Assembly (NCBI GenBank): GCA_016464795.1
Contig: JAEKNN010000062.1
Span: 1-64,000, forward strand
From: Candidatus Amunia macphersoniae
GTDB taxonomy: Bacteria; Chloroflexota; Dormibacteria; Aeolococcales; Aeolococcaceae
Direction: 5' to 3'
Length of the DNA stretch: 64,000 nt
The notes under the pieces were generated by a model. It was not told the origin of the DNA, made no database searches, and was given only the letters and a program-made list of their open reading frames with translations. Shown piece after piece: positions 1-15,982 of this stretch. The stretch's first letter is position 1, and every line of letters starts with the position of its first letter. A program made the position numbers and the translations under genes.

Positions 1-2316
<2,316 letters not shown>

Positions 2317-2327
2317 CCGCGCCTCCC

Positions 2328-3269
2328 ATTCCCGAGGGCTGGGACCAGAGAGTCCTTGCCCTCGGGGGCCACTTCCTCCAGAGCAGCGCTTGGGCGCGGG
2401 TGCAGCAGCGGCTGCAGTACGAGCTCTGCTTCGCTGCGGACGAGGGCTGGTGCTGGCTGGGCATCGTGCGCCGCGCCGGCCCGTTCCGCTACCTGTACCT
2501 GCCATTCGGTCCGGCCCTCGCAGAGGCGAGCTGCCTTGGCGGTGCCATCCGGGAAGCGTATGCGTGCTCCCGCGAGGCGGGGTGCGCCTTCATCCGCATG
2601 GAGCCTGACCATGTGACCGCGTCACAGCTGAGCACGCTGGGAGCGCGTCCGGTGCGCTCGCGCCAGCACCAACACACGCTGGTGTTGCGCATCGACGTCG
2701 ACGATGAGACGCTGCGGCGTGGACTGAACAGCGGCCACCGCTCACGCATCAACACCGCCGACAAGCGCGGTCTGTCGATCGAGCGAGTCCGCGACCCCGC
2801 TGACATCGCCGACTTCATCGCCTTGCTCAGGCAGACCGAGCAAAGGGCCGGCTTCTACTCGCACGACGACGGCTACTACCACGCCATCGCAGACGAATTG
2901 CTCCCCACCGACGAGGCCTCCCTTTACTACGCCATCGTCGATGAGCAGAGGGTTGCGAGCGCGCTGCTCTTCGATTACGGCGACACCAGGTACTACGCGT
3001 TCGCGGCCAGCGATACGGAACGACGATCAGTGATGCCCGCGCCACCGCTGCTGTGGCGCGCCATCCTGGACGGCCGTGAGAAGGGGATGCGCCGGTTCGA
3101 CTTCTGGGGGGTGGCGCCACCCGATCAGCCCGACCACAAGTGGGCAGGCATCACCGCCTTCAAGCAAGGCTTTGGTGGTGACCTGCACAGCCGGGCGGGG
3201 ACGTGGGAGCTGAGCGTGCGACCGCTCAGCTCCAGACTGTTCAACGTGGCCAGGACATTGCGCCGGTGA
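2328..3269 (+). CDS. FemAB/FemX-like aminoacyl (peptidoglycan bridge) transferase, non-canonical start
   Basis: GNAT-fold FemAB-type protein; family members use aminoacyl-tRNA to add amino acids to lipid II or peptidoglycan stem peptides. C-terminal half has family-like segments RFDFWGVAPP and KQGFGGD. The first canonical start is GTG at 2400 (289 aa), but the 24 codons upstream read IPEGWDQRVLALGGHFLQSS and then AWAR, which matches the conserved N-terminus of the next gene (HYLQTRAWAR). No ATG, GTG or TTG lies in frame between the upstream stop (2211-2213) and 2400; ATT at 2328 would give 313 aa. Coordinates use ATT; GTG 2400 is the conservative alternative. It overlaps the next FemAB gene by 4 nt (GTGA). 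The amino acid transferred cannot be predicted. Confidence 0.8.
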   Translation: MPEGWDQRVLALGGHFLQSSAWARVQQRLQYELCFAADEGWCWLGIVRRAGPFRYLYLPFGPALAEASCLGGAIREAYACSREAGCAFIRMEPDHVTASQLSTLGARPVRSRQHQHTLVLRIDVDDETLRRGLNSGHRSRINTADKRGLSIERVRDPADIADFIALLRQTEQRAGFYSHDDGYYHAIADELLPTDEASLYYAIVDEQRVASALLFDYGDTRYYAFAASDTERRSVMPAPPLLWRAILDGREKGMRRFDFWGVAPPDQPDHKWAGITAFKQGFGGDLHSRAGTWELSVRPLSSRLFNVARTLRR

Positions 3270-4303
3270 GACCGGCCACCGACGCCGAGCTGGCGGTGTG
3301 GGACGACCTGGTCTCGGCCAATCCTGATGGCGGTCATTACCTGCAAACACGCGCCTGGGCGCGGGCCAAGGCACGCTGGGGATGGCATCCGCACCACATG
3401 GTGCACGAGGCCTCCGAGCATCGAATCGCGGTGCTGTTCCTGGTCCGGCGATTCCCCGGCCTCGGAGAGCTGTGGTACACGCCCAAGGGGCCCGGCGTCA
3501 CCGACCCAGAGACCTTGCTGGAGGTGGCGCCATGGGCGCCCGGACCGCGCGACGCCTTCGCGGTCAAGCTAGAGCCTGAGGTTCGCGTCGGTGTTGATCT
3601 GCGCAGCTGGGACAGCGCAGGGCTGGTCAAAGCGCCTGGCGACATCCAGAGCAACCGGGCGACCATCGTTGTCGATCTCCGTCCCGATGAAAATGCGGTG
3701 TTGGGTTCGTTCAAGCCCAAGACCCGGTACAACATCAGGCTGGCACAGCGGCGCGGCGTCACCGTGGTGGACACCCCTGTGGACTCAGCGCATTCGGACG
3801 TCCTCTACCGCCTGCTGATTCAGACCAACGCGCGCAATGGCATCCCGGTCCGCCCTCGAGAGTACTTCGACGACTGCTGGGCGAGTCTTTCGATGCGTGA
3901 CCAGGGTCGCCTCTTCTTTGCAGTTCATGAGGGGGAGGTGCTTGCCGGTGCGTTCATCGCCCACCTGGGGCGGCGGGGCTGGTACAAGGACGGTGGCTCG
4001 ACGCGGCGCAAGTCGCATCTGATGGCGCCGTACCTGCTGCAGTGGGAGGTGATGCGCCGGCTGCGCCGGCGGGGGGTCGAGGACTACGACCTGGTGGCCG
4101 TGCCCCGCCCGGCTGAGCTCACGCCTGAGCACCCTTTTGCCGGCCTGCACAGGTTCAAGAGCGGGTTCAACGAGACAGTCACCGAGTACGTGGGGGTGTG
4201 GGACTGGCCGCTTCGACCGCGGGCGCTGCAAGTCTGGAACCGTGGGGGCGAAAGGCTGGCGAGGCAATGGACCACCAGAGTCCACCACGACTTTCTCTAC
4301 TGA
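3266..4303 (+). CDS. FemAB/FemX-like peptidoglycan bridge transferase, second copy
   Basis: 345 aa from GTG 3266, which overlaps the preceding stop (GTGA); a longer frame back to 3203 would run deep into the previous gene and lacks the family N-terminus. The protein opens with the FemAB-type segment WDDLVSANPDGGHYLQTRAWA, and the second GNAT-like half carries SFKPKTRYNIRLAQRRGV, WYKDGGS and a C-terminal HRFKSGFNET. Tandem non-identical FemAB genes commonly build successive residues of an interpeptide bridge, so this pair probably acts together on lipid II at the inner membrane face. It converges on msrA with only 6 bp between the stop codons. Confidence 0.88.
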   Translation: MRPATDAELAVWDDLVSANPDGGHYLQTRAWARAKARWGWHPHHMVHEASEHRIAVLFLVRRFPGLGELWYTPKGPGVTDPETLLEVAPWAPGPRDAFAVKLEPEVRVGVDLRSWDSAGLVKAPGDIQSNRATIVVDLRPDENAVLGSFKPKTRYNIRLAQRRGVTVVDTPVDSAHSDVLYRLLIQTNARNGIPVRPREYFDDCWASLSMRDQGRLFFAVHEGEVLAGAFIAHLGRRGWYKDGGSTRRKSHLMAPYLLQWEVMRRLRRRGVEDYDLVAVPRPAELTPEHPFAGLHRFKSGFNETVTEYVGVWDWPLRPRALQVWNRGGERLARQWTTRVHHDFLY

Positions 4304-4309
4304 CCAGGA

Positions 4310-4966
4310 TCAGCCGACCCCAGTCCCGATCGGGCAGCTCACGCCCGTGCCCTTCAGACCACAGTAGCCGCCGGGGTTGGCGTCGAGGTACTGCTGGTGG
4401 TACGGCTCTGCGAAATAGAAGACGGGTTCCTCGGCCACCTCGGTGCTGATCTGACCCTTGCCGGCGGCGGTCAGGCGTCGCTGGTACATCGCCCGCGAGA
4501 GCTCGACCGCCGCCACCTGATCCTGTCCGAACGTGCCGATGAGACTGCGGTACTGGGTGCCGACGTCGTTGCCCTGGCGCATCCCCTGGGTGGGGTCGTG
4601 CTCTGCCCAGAACGTGCTCAGCAGCGTGTCGTAGGAGATCTTGCCCGGGTCGTAGACCACCAGCACCACCTCGGCGTGGCCCGTCCTTGCCGAGCAGACC
4701 TGCTCGTAGGTGGGGTTCTGGGTGAAGCCCCCGGCATATCCGACCGCGGTCACCCAGACCCCGTCCAGCTGCCAGAAGAGGCGCTCGGCACCCCAGAAGC
4801 AACCCATGCCGAAGACGGCGGTCTCCATCCCGTCGGGGTATGGGGGCGTCATCGAGCGACCGCTGACGCGATGAACTCCGCTGACCTCGATCGGCTCGGG
4901 TCGCCCGGGCAGCGCATCCACGGCCGAGACGGACTTGGTCTTGTGCGAACTCAGAAAGCTGAACAT
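4310..4966 (-). CDS. msrA: peptide methionine (S)-S-oxide reductase MsrA
   Basis: 218 aa from ATG 4966, chosen because AGGAGGT lies 5-6 nt upstream; the frame stays open to 5065 but that extension is not conserved in type. The catalytic motif GCFWG sits near residue 53 (nucleophilic Cys), and the C-terminus [14 protein letters not shown] carries the two resolving/recycling cysteines. MsrA reduces methionine-S-sulfoxide in oxidised proteins using thioredoxin. About 45 residues precede the core, slightly long for the family, with no signal peptide, so it is cytosolic. It is one of few genes here with a strong Shine-Dalgarno sequence. Confidence 0.95.
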   Translation of the reverse strand: MFSFLSSHKTKSVSAVDALPGRPEPIEVSGVHRVSGRSMTPPYPDGMETAVFGMGCFWGAERLFWQLDGVWVTAVGYAGGFTQNPTYEQVCSARTGHAEVVLVVYDPGKISYDTLLSTFWAEHDPTQGMRQGNDVGTQYRSLIGTFGQDQVAAVELSRAMYQRRLTAAGKGQISTEVAEEPVFYFAEPYHQQYLDANPGGYCGLKGTGVSCPIGTGVG

Positions 4967-5074
4967 GGGCGACCTCCTGAGCCCATTGTGACCACCGCTG
5001 CGCCGCATCAACCCTGCCGGAGCAGCCCGCGCCGCGCCAGGCCGCCAGCCGGACGGCGGGAACACATGTGCGGC

Positions 5075-5080
5075 TACGCT
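5075..5080 (+). promoter_or_regulatory. Putative -10 box (TACGCT) of uvrA, leaderless type
   Basis: TACGCT ends 8 nt before the uvrA ATG, and there is no Shine-Dalgarno sequence. The spacing would place the transcription start at or next to the ATG. No good -35 hexamer is visible. Confidence 0.4.
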
Positions 5081-5088
5081 TGACCGGC

Positions 5089-8127
<3,039 letters not shown>

Positions 8128-8155
8128 GAGCCACCCCCCTGTGACGCACATCAAG

Positions 8156-8161
8156 TACCGT
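8156..8161 (+). promoter_or_regulatory. Putative -10 box (TACCGT), leaderless type
   Basis: TACCGT ends 7 nt before ATG 8169, with no Shine-Dalgarno sequence between them. Confidence 0.4.
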
Positions 8162-8168
8162 TCCTGAC

Positions 8169-8468
8169 ATGGTCCAACTGGACAGCGGGGGAGAGGAACG
8201 GCGCGTTCGACTGCGTCGCCTCGACGACTGCCTCAATATCCTCGAGCAGGCCCACGAGCTCGACCTCACCCTGGTGACCGCCGGCATGGCGGATGCCCTG
8301 AGCGAGCGTGTTGCCACCATACGCGAAGGGATGGTCATCGCCGACGCCATCGAGGAGGTGTTGCGTCAGCAGGAGCCCTACATGATCCAGGTACGGCCGG
8401 AGGTGACCCGCCGGGTGCGCCGCCGCCGCGACCCCTTCGACGTGCGCCTCCTGTTGAATCGACGGTGA
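8169..8468 (+). CDS. Uncharacterised 99-aa protein
   Basis: I do not recognise this family. The 99-aa product is soluble and predicted mostly helical, with acidic and basic patches (LRRLDDCLNILEQAHELDLT) and an Arg-rich C-terminal half (VTRRVRRRRDP). The start ATG 8169 is supported by a TANNNT box 7 nt upstream and the end overlaps the UPF0182 start by 4 nt (GTGA), so the two are probably co-transcribed and translationally coupled. The lack of a signal or membrane segment suggests a cytosolic partner or regulator, but that is inference only. Confidence 0.7.
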   Translation: MVQLDSGGEERRVRLRRLDDCLNILEQAHELDLTLVTAGMADALSERVATIREGMVIADAIEEVLRQQEPYMIQVRPEVTRRVRRRRDPFDVRLLLNRR

Positions 8469-11400
8469 GCGCGTTCGGCTTCGACCCGGAGGAGATCCTC
8501 CGCAGACGCCGAGGTCCGCGCGTGGTCCGAACCGGCGGCGGCCCGCCGGTGAGCCACCGTGGCCGCCGCATCGCGGCCGTGATCGTGGCGATCCTGATCG
8601 CCATCGGGATCATCGGGCGCTGGCTGCTGAGCCTGCGTGCGAGCTATCTCTACTACGCCAGCCTCAACCACACCAACGTCTTCTGGACGCCCTTCATCGC
8701 CCAGGTGGTGCTGTTCCTGATCGGAGCCCTGATCACCGGCGGTGGTGTCTCCTTGAGCATCGTTGGCTGGGTGCGGGCGGCGCGCAATCTCGATGAGTAC
8801 GGCGGCCGTGTCGCCAAGTGGGCGGGAATCGCGGTGGCCCTGGTCGCTGCCATCGCCGGGGGAGCCTTCCTCTCGGGTCAGTGGCAGGAGGTCCTGCAGT
8901 GGCTTCACGGCCCGTCGTTCGGGGCCACCGACCCCGTCTTCGGCCAGGATTACTCGTTCTTCGTCTTCACTCTGCCGGTGCTCGATGACCTCCAGGGCCT
9001 GCTCTGGGCAGTGGCGCTGGTGGGTTTGATCGGCGCCCTGGGGATCGCCGCCGCGTCCTTCTCGCTGGCCAACACGCCACCCGAGGTCACCCTTCCCGTC
9101 AAGGCGCCGGAGGGACGAAGCTTCGATGAGGGCTTCCGCTCCGCGGTCATCCACGCCGGCTACTGCCTTGTCGGCATCTTCGTGCTGGCCGCGCTGGGGG
9201 CACACTTCGGCGTCTATCACCTGGCGACCTCGCAGCACGACAACTTCGTGGGCCTCGATGCCACTCAGCGCAACGTCACCCGCCCGGTGCTCGGCGCTCT
9301 GCAATGGATTGCACTGGCGCTCGCCCTCCTCACCCTGGTGCTCACCATCGTGCGCCGCCGCCGCCGGACCGGGTCGAGCGCCGCCATCTTCGCGGGGACG
9401 CTGGTGGGCTGGCTGGTCCTCGCCGGCGTCGTCCAGGGTGTGCCCGCCCTCATCTACCAGGGTGCCTCGGTCAACCCCAATGCGCAGGTGGCCCAGACGC
9501 CGTCGATCAACGATTACCTCGCCACCAGCCGGTACGCCTGGGGGCTGATGCCCTCCGACGTTCAGGTGCGCAGCTTCGGCACCGTCGGGCCGCCGACGCT
9601 GGGCGACCTCGCCGCTGATCCCGGGACGCTGCGCAACGTCCGCATCCAGGACACCACTCAGCTGCGCGACACCTTCGCCCAGATCGACCGCAGCCGCAGC
9701 TACCAGACCTACCCGACGATCACCGTGGATCGATACCCAGCGGCGGCGTCGAGCGTTGGGGGAGGTGCCACCGAGGTGATGCTCGGTCCGCGCGAGATCG
9801 CCGAGAACGACATCCCCAACTCGTCCTTCGTCAACAGGGCTCTCAACTACACCCACGGCTACGGGGTCACCGCGGTGTCGGTCAACGCGGTCGCCTCTGA
9901 GGGCAAGCCGCAGGTGCTCGTCGGCCAGCAGCCGATGAAGCAGGTGTCGCCCGACGCGCCGCCCAGCCTGAGCTTCAACGGCGGCGCGGGCGACCCACGC
10001 ATCTACTGTGGCCTCAACACGACTCAGGCGGTGGTGAGCGGAACCCAGCAGAGCGAGTTCGACTACCCCGCGGGCGGCGGGGATGCAACCTTCCACGCCG
10101 GCGCGGAGATGAATGGGATCGCCGTCGGCAACGTGCTCGACAAGCTGGCTGTCTCCATCGACGCGTTCGGTGGTCTCGACCTCTTCCTCAACAACTCCCT
10201 GACGGACAGCAGCCGGGTGCTGGTGCGCCGCGAGATCAAGGATCGCATCACCAGCATCGCTCCCTTCCTCCACGTCGACGGGGATCCGTACGTGGTCGTC
10301 GACGCCAGCACCGGCCACCTCAACTATGTCGCGGACGCCTATGTCCAGACCGATCGCTTCCCAGAGTCCGCCGTTGAGAACGGCACCTCGTACATGCGCA
10401 ACGCGGTCAAGGCTGTCGTCGATGCGCGGACCTGTGGCATCACGCTCTACGCCGTCGATCTCAACGAGCCGATCACCGCGGCATGGAATGCGATCTACCC
10501 GGGCCTGCTCCAGCCGCTCAGCGCGATGTCATCGACGCTGCGAGCGCACTTGCGCTACCCGGAGGACCTCTTCACAGCACAGTCGCAGGTCTACGCCAAT
10601 GTGCACGTGAGCAGCGCCTCGGTGTTCTTCAACGGCAGCGATCGGTACCGCATCGCCCAGCAACAGCTCAATTCGCAGCAACAGGACACAACGCCGTACT
10701 ACGTCGAGCTCACGTTGCCGGGCGACTCTCAGCCGACGTTCGTCCTGTTCCAGTCGTTCTCACCCGCCAGCTCCAGCGGAGGCGGCGCCAACAACATGAC
10801 TGCCTGGCTCGCCGCGCAGTCCGACTACACGACCACCAACCACCCCAAGCTTGTGGCTGTCCCGCTCAACAACTCTTCCAACGTGCTCGGTCCCCTGCAG
10901 TTCGACAACAACATCAACACCGACCCGATCATCAGCCCCGAGATCAGCCTGCTCAGCCAGCACGGGTCGTCGGTCATCCTCGGCAACGTGATAGTGCTGC
11001 CGTTCAACAACAACTCGTTCCTGTACGTGCGCCCGTTGTACGTTCTCGCGTCAGGCGCGTCCGGGGGCACCGCATTCCCACAGCTTCACGAGGTGATAGT
11101 GGGAACCCAGAACACAGTTGCCCAGGGAGCCTCGTTCACGGAGGCCCTTCAGACACTGTTCCAAACCACCCAGGCGATCGCCGGGCTGCCCAGCCCGACC
11201 ACCACGCCGACCGCGCCGACGCCACCGACGACCCCGACCACCCCGCCCTCGCCGGCGAACTTCACCACCCAGGAGCTGGCGCTGCTCAACGATCTCCTCA
11301 AACACGAGCAGGCGGCCGAGGCAGCCCTGCAGAAGGGTGACTTCTCGACGTTCGGCAAGGAGGAGGACCTGGTCAAGGCCGACACCGCCAAGCTGACCGC

Positions 11401-11506
11401 GCTGATCCAGCAGAACCCGCCGCCGTCCCCATCCCCGTCAGCAGCAGCGAGCCCCGGCGCCAGCCCCACTCCCACTCCCACTCCCACTCCCATTCCCACT
11501 CCGTAG
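8465..11506 (+). CDS. UPF0182 family integral membrane protein
   Basis: 1013 aa from GTG 8465. The N-terminal third carries about seven hydrophobic segments (for example IAAVIVAILIAIGIIGRWLL near residue 40), followed by a large extracytoplasmic region with typical UPF0182 phrases such as TVDRYP, GPREIAENDIPNSSFVNRALNYTHGYG and VNAIYPGLLQPL-like text. The family is widespread in Actinobacteria and related phyla and has no established function. The C-terminus is unusual: a Pro/Thr linker near residue 905, a helical segment, then a (Pro-Thr)n tail that may span or contact the cell wall. It is coupled to the 99-aa gene upstream. Confidence 0.92.
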   Translation: MSAFGFDPEEILRRRRGPRVVRTGGGPPVSHRGRRIAAVIVAILIAIGIIGRWLLSLRASYLYYASLNHTNVFWTPFIAQVVLFLIGALITGGGVSLSIVGWVRAARNLDEYGGRVAKWAGIAVALVAAIAGGAFLSGQWQEVLQWLHGPSFGATDPVFGQDYSFFVFTLPVLDDLQGLLWAVALVGLIGALGIAAASFSLANTPPEVTLPVKAPEGRSFDEGFRSAVIHAGYCLVGIFVLAALGAHFGVYHLATSQHDNFVGLDATQRNVTRPVLGALQWIALALALLTLVLTIVRRRRRTGSSAAIFAGTLVGWLVLAGVVQGVPALIYQGASVNPNAQVAQTPSINDYLATSRYAWGLMPSDVQVRSFGTVGPPTLGDLAADPGTLRNVRIQDTTQLRDTFAQIDRSRSYQTYPTITVDRYPAAASSVGGGATEVMLGPREIAENDIPNSSFVNRALNYTHGYGVTAVSVNAVASEGKPQVLVGQQPMKQVSPDAPPSLSFNGGAGDPRIYCGLNTTQAVVSGTQQSEFDYPAGGGDATFHAGAEMNGIAVGNVLDKLAVSIDAFGGLDLFLNNSLTDSSRVLVRREIKDRITSIAPFLHVDGDPYVVVDASTGHLNYVADAYVQTDRFPESAVENGTSYMRNAVKAVVDARTCGITLYAVDLNEPITAAWNAIYPGLLQPLSAMSSTLRAHLRYPEDLFTAQSQVYANVHVSSASVFFNGSDRYRIAQQQLNSQQQDTTPYYVELTLPGDSQPTFVLFQSFSPASSSGGGANNMTAWLAAQSDYTTTNHPKLVAVPLNNSSNVLGPLQFDNNINTDPIISPEISLLSQHGSSVILGNVIVLPFNNNSFLYVRPLYVLASGASGGTAFPQLHEVIVGTQNTVAQGASFTEALQTLFQTTQAIAGLPSPTTTPTAPTPPTTPTTPPSPANFTTQELALLNDLLKHEQAAEAALQKGDFSTFGKEEDLVKADTAKLTALIQQNPPPSPSPSAAASPGASPTPTPTPTPIPTP

Positions 11507-11507
11507 G

Positions 11508-11523
11508 GTCTCTCGGCAGAGAC
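11508..11523 (+). terminator. Small hairpin after the UPF0182 gene
   Basis: GTCTCT and AGAGAC form a 6-bp stem with loop CGGC directly after the stop codon. There is no U-tract, so intrinsic termination is doubtful. CTCGGCAGAG is also directly repeated here (11512-11521 and 11525-11534). Confidence 0.3.
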
Positions 11524-11543
11524 GCTCGGCAGAGTCGGTTGTA

Positions 11544-11549
11544 TAGGCT
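11544..11549 (+). promoter_or_regulatory. Putative -10 box (TATAGGCT), leaderless type
   Basis: TAGGCT (within TATAGGCT) ends 6 nt before ATG 11556; no ribosome-binding site is visible. Confidence 0.45.
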
Positions 11550-11555
11550 GCTGGC

Positions 11556-11556
11556 A
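11556..11556 (+). other. Predicted transcription start coinciding with the ATG of the MBL-fold gene
   Basis: Inferred only from the 6-nt distance between the -10 box and the start codon; an mRNA 5'-end map would settle it. Confidence 0.25.
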
Positions 11557-12485
11557 TGGACCTGATCGCCCCCGGCATCCGCCAGATCGACACCCTGCTC
11601 GGCGGCATGGACCGGATGACCGCCGGCTTCCTGATCGACGGCGCCCAGCCGGCGCTGGTCGAGACGGGATCCCAGAGCAGCGTGGCGGCGGTGCGGGAGG
11701 CCCTGACCGCCGCAGGCCTTGGGGCCGCCGACCTCCGCTGGATCGTGGTCACGCACATCCACCTCGACCATGCCGGAGGCGTCGGCGACATGGCGGCCGC
11801 CTTCCCCAACGCCACCGTCGTCGTCCATGAGCGCGGCGCCCGGCACCTGGTCGACCCCAGCAGGCTCATCGACAGCGCAGCGCGGGTGTATGGGCCCCTG
11901 CTCGACGGGCTGTACGGGCGCATGCTGCCCGTCCCCGAGGAGCGGCTGGTTGCCGCCGCGGATGGCCACCGGGTCGACCTCGGCGACGGCCACTTCCTCA
12001 CCATGGTGGACTCCCCGGGCCACGCCAAGCACCATCACGCCGTGCTCGACGAGCACACCGGCACGCTGCTGGTCGGTGATGCCGTCGGTGTGAAGCTGCC
12101 CGACGTGGGCATCCTCCGGCCGGCGACCCCGCCGCCCGACTTCGATCTGGAGCAGGCGACCGCCAGCCTCCGTCGCTTCACCGAGCTTCGCCCCCAGCAG
12201 GTGGTGCTGACGCACTACGGACCTGTCGCCGACCCCATCGAGACCCTCACTGCGGCCGAGGACATGCTTCACCGGTGGGTGGAGGTGGCCGATCGGACCA
12301 TGCGCGCCAGTGAGGACGCCGGCATCGACGACGTCGCCACCGCCCTCGCCGAGGCCTTCGCCGCACTGCCGCCGGACGTCCCCGATGCTGTGCGCGAGAA
12401 GTTGGAGGTTCTCAACGGGGTCCACAGCAACGCCGCGGGGATTGTCAGGTACCTCGCACAGCGCGAGCCCGCGCACCTGGAGTGA
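11556..12485 (+). CDS. MBL-fold metallo-hydrolase
   Basis: 309-aa metallo-beta-lactamase-fold enzyme. The dinuclear zinc motif is clear: THIHLDHAGG near residue 66, a further His in DSPGHAKHHHAVL near residue 152, Asp in VGDAVGV, and a C-terminal HYG. A helical C-terminal domain of about 80 residues follows (TAAEDMLHRWVEVADRTMRA), as in MBL proteins related to glyoxalase II or quorum-quenching lactonases. No signal peptide, so cytosolic. Substrate cannot be assigned. It overlaps the next gene by 4 nt. Confidence 0.88.
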   Translation: MDLIAPGIRQIDTLLGGMDRMTAGFLIDGAQPALVETGSQSSVAAVREALTAAGLGAADLRWIVVTHIHLDHAGGVGDMAAAFPNATVVVHERGARHLVDPSRLIDSAARVYGPLLDGLYGRMLPVPEERLVAAADGHRVDLGDGHFLTMVDSPGHAKHHHAVLDEHTGTLLVGDAVGVKLPDVGILRPATPPPDFDLEQATASLRRFTELRPQQVVLTHYGPVADPIETLTAAEDMLHRWVEVADRTMRASEDAGIDDVATALAEAFAALPPDVPDAVREKLEVLNGVHSNAAGIVRYLAQREPAHLE

Positions 12486-13534
12486 GCAGCGCGCGGGCAT
12501 CCGGCACCCGCTTGCTGGCCGCGGTGGTGTTGAGCGCCTGCATCGGTGTCATCGGAGGCGGCCTCGGCGCCTGGGGCGTGTACACGCACTTCGGACCTGT
12601 GGAGCGGGTCATCACCCAAACCAAAACGGGGGGCGGGGGCATCTCCGTCGGGGACATCGCCACCGCTGTCAAGCCGTCCCTGGTCACCGTCAGCACCCAA
12701 CCGGTGACGCCCGCGGCGGTGGCGACGGGCGCGGCCAGCGGCCTGTCCCAGGGATTCGCGGTCAGCGGCGACGGGCTGATCGTGACCTCGGCGCGCTCGG
12801 TTCGCGGCGCCTCCCGGCTTCGGGTGGCCACAGCTGACGGCAGGGCTTTCGACGCCACCATCGCCGCCAGCGACGTGCGCGCCGGCATCGTGGTGCTGCG
12901 CGCCGCCGGCGCGACCGGCCTCACCTCTCTGCGCATCGCCGCCCAGGATCCGCGCATCGGTGACCTGGCAGTAGTCGCGTACAGGGCGCCACTGGGCACC
13001 CTGACCGCCCGGAGCGGTGTGGTTGCGGCGGTCGGCATCGACGCCAGCGACGGCAAGGTCGACCTCGCCGACCTGGTCGCCGTCGACTCCTCGGCCGCGC
13101 CCGACGCGGAGGGGGCGCCGCTCGTGGATGGCACCGGTGCGGTCATCGGTGTGGTCACCACCGTGTCGTCGGCCCCCGGGGTGGTGGCGTCGTCGGGACG
13201 CGACGCGGCCGCGCTCATCGGTGGGGTTCAGCGTGGCTCGCCCCTGGCGGCGGCGAGCTTCGGTGCCACCGGTGTGATCGTGGACGCCTCCAGCGCCGCC
13301 GCGCTCGGGGTGCCGCCAGGGGCGCTGATCAGGTCGGTGGTCCCTGGCGGCCCCGCCTCCGGGGTGCTGGCCCCCGGCGACGTCGTCACCGCCATCAACG
13401 GCACCGCAGTCACCGCGTCGACGGGTTTTCAGCCGAACGACTTCGGCCTGGTCGTCGGTGACCGGACCACCCTGAGGGTGACGGGCTCGGATGGTGTCCC
13501 GCGAACCGTGACGCTGATCGTCGCCGCGGGCTGA
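12482..13534 (+). CDS. Membrane-anchored HtrA-like pseudoprotease with PDZ domain
   Basis: 350 aa from GTG 12482. Residues 10-35 form a signal anchor, then a linker, a trypsin-like (S1C) fold and a PDZ domain (about 260-350). Aligned by motif to HtrA, the catalytic His position (TSAH) is Arg105 in TSARSV, the Asp position (TDLAVL) is Gly125 in AGIVVLR, and the Ser position (GNSGGPL) is Glu210 in DAEGAPLVDG. All three triad residues therefore appear lost while fold landmarks remain. It may bind peptides or scaffold rather than cleave. A triad-intact relative lies at 17602. Start overlaps the previous stop (GTGA). Confidence 0.8.
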   Translation: MSSARASGTRLLAAVVLSACIGVIGGGLGAWGVYTHFGPVERVITQTKTGGGGISVGDIATAVKPSLVTVSTQPVTPAAVATGAASGLSQGFAVSGDGLIVTSARSVRGASRLRVATADGRAFDATIAASDVRAGIVVLRAAGATGLTSLRIAAQDPRIGDLAVVAYRAPLGTLTARSGVVAAVGIDASDGKVDLADLVAVDSSAAPDAEGAPLVDGTGAVIGVVTTVSSAPGVVASSGRDAAALIGGVQRGSPLAAASFGATGVIVDASSAAALGVPPGALIRSVVPGGPASGVLAPGDVVTAINGTAVTASTGFQPNDFGLVVGDRTTLRVTGSDGVPRTVTLIVAAG

Positions 13535-13563
13535 CCGCGACGCCGTCGCGGCGGTTCCGCAGT

Positions 13564-13569
13564 TACCAT
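13564..13569 (+). promoter_or_regulatory. Putative -10 box (TACCAT), leaderless type
   Basis: TACCAT ends 8 nt before ATG 13578 and no Shine-Dalgarno sequence is present. Confidence 0.4.
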
Positions 13570-13577
13570 GCCGCGAG

Positions 13578-15951
<2,374 letters not shown>

Positions 15952-15969
15952 GACATCGCGCGCCAACTC

Positions 15970-15975
15970 CATAAT
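15970..15975 (+). promoter_or_regulatory. Putative -10 box (CATAAT), leaderless type
   Basis: CATAAT ends 7 nt before ATG 15983, with no ribosome-binding site. Confidence 0.5.
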
Positions 15976-15982
15976 CGGGACC

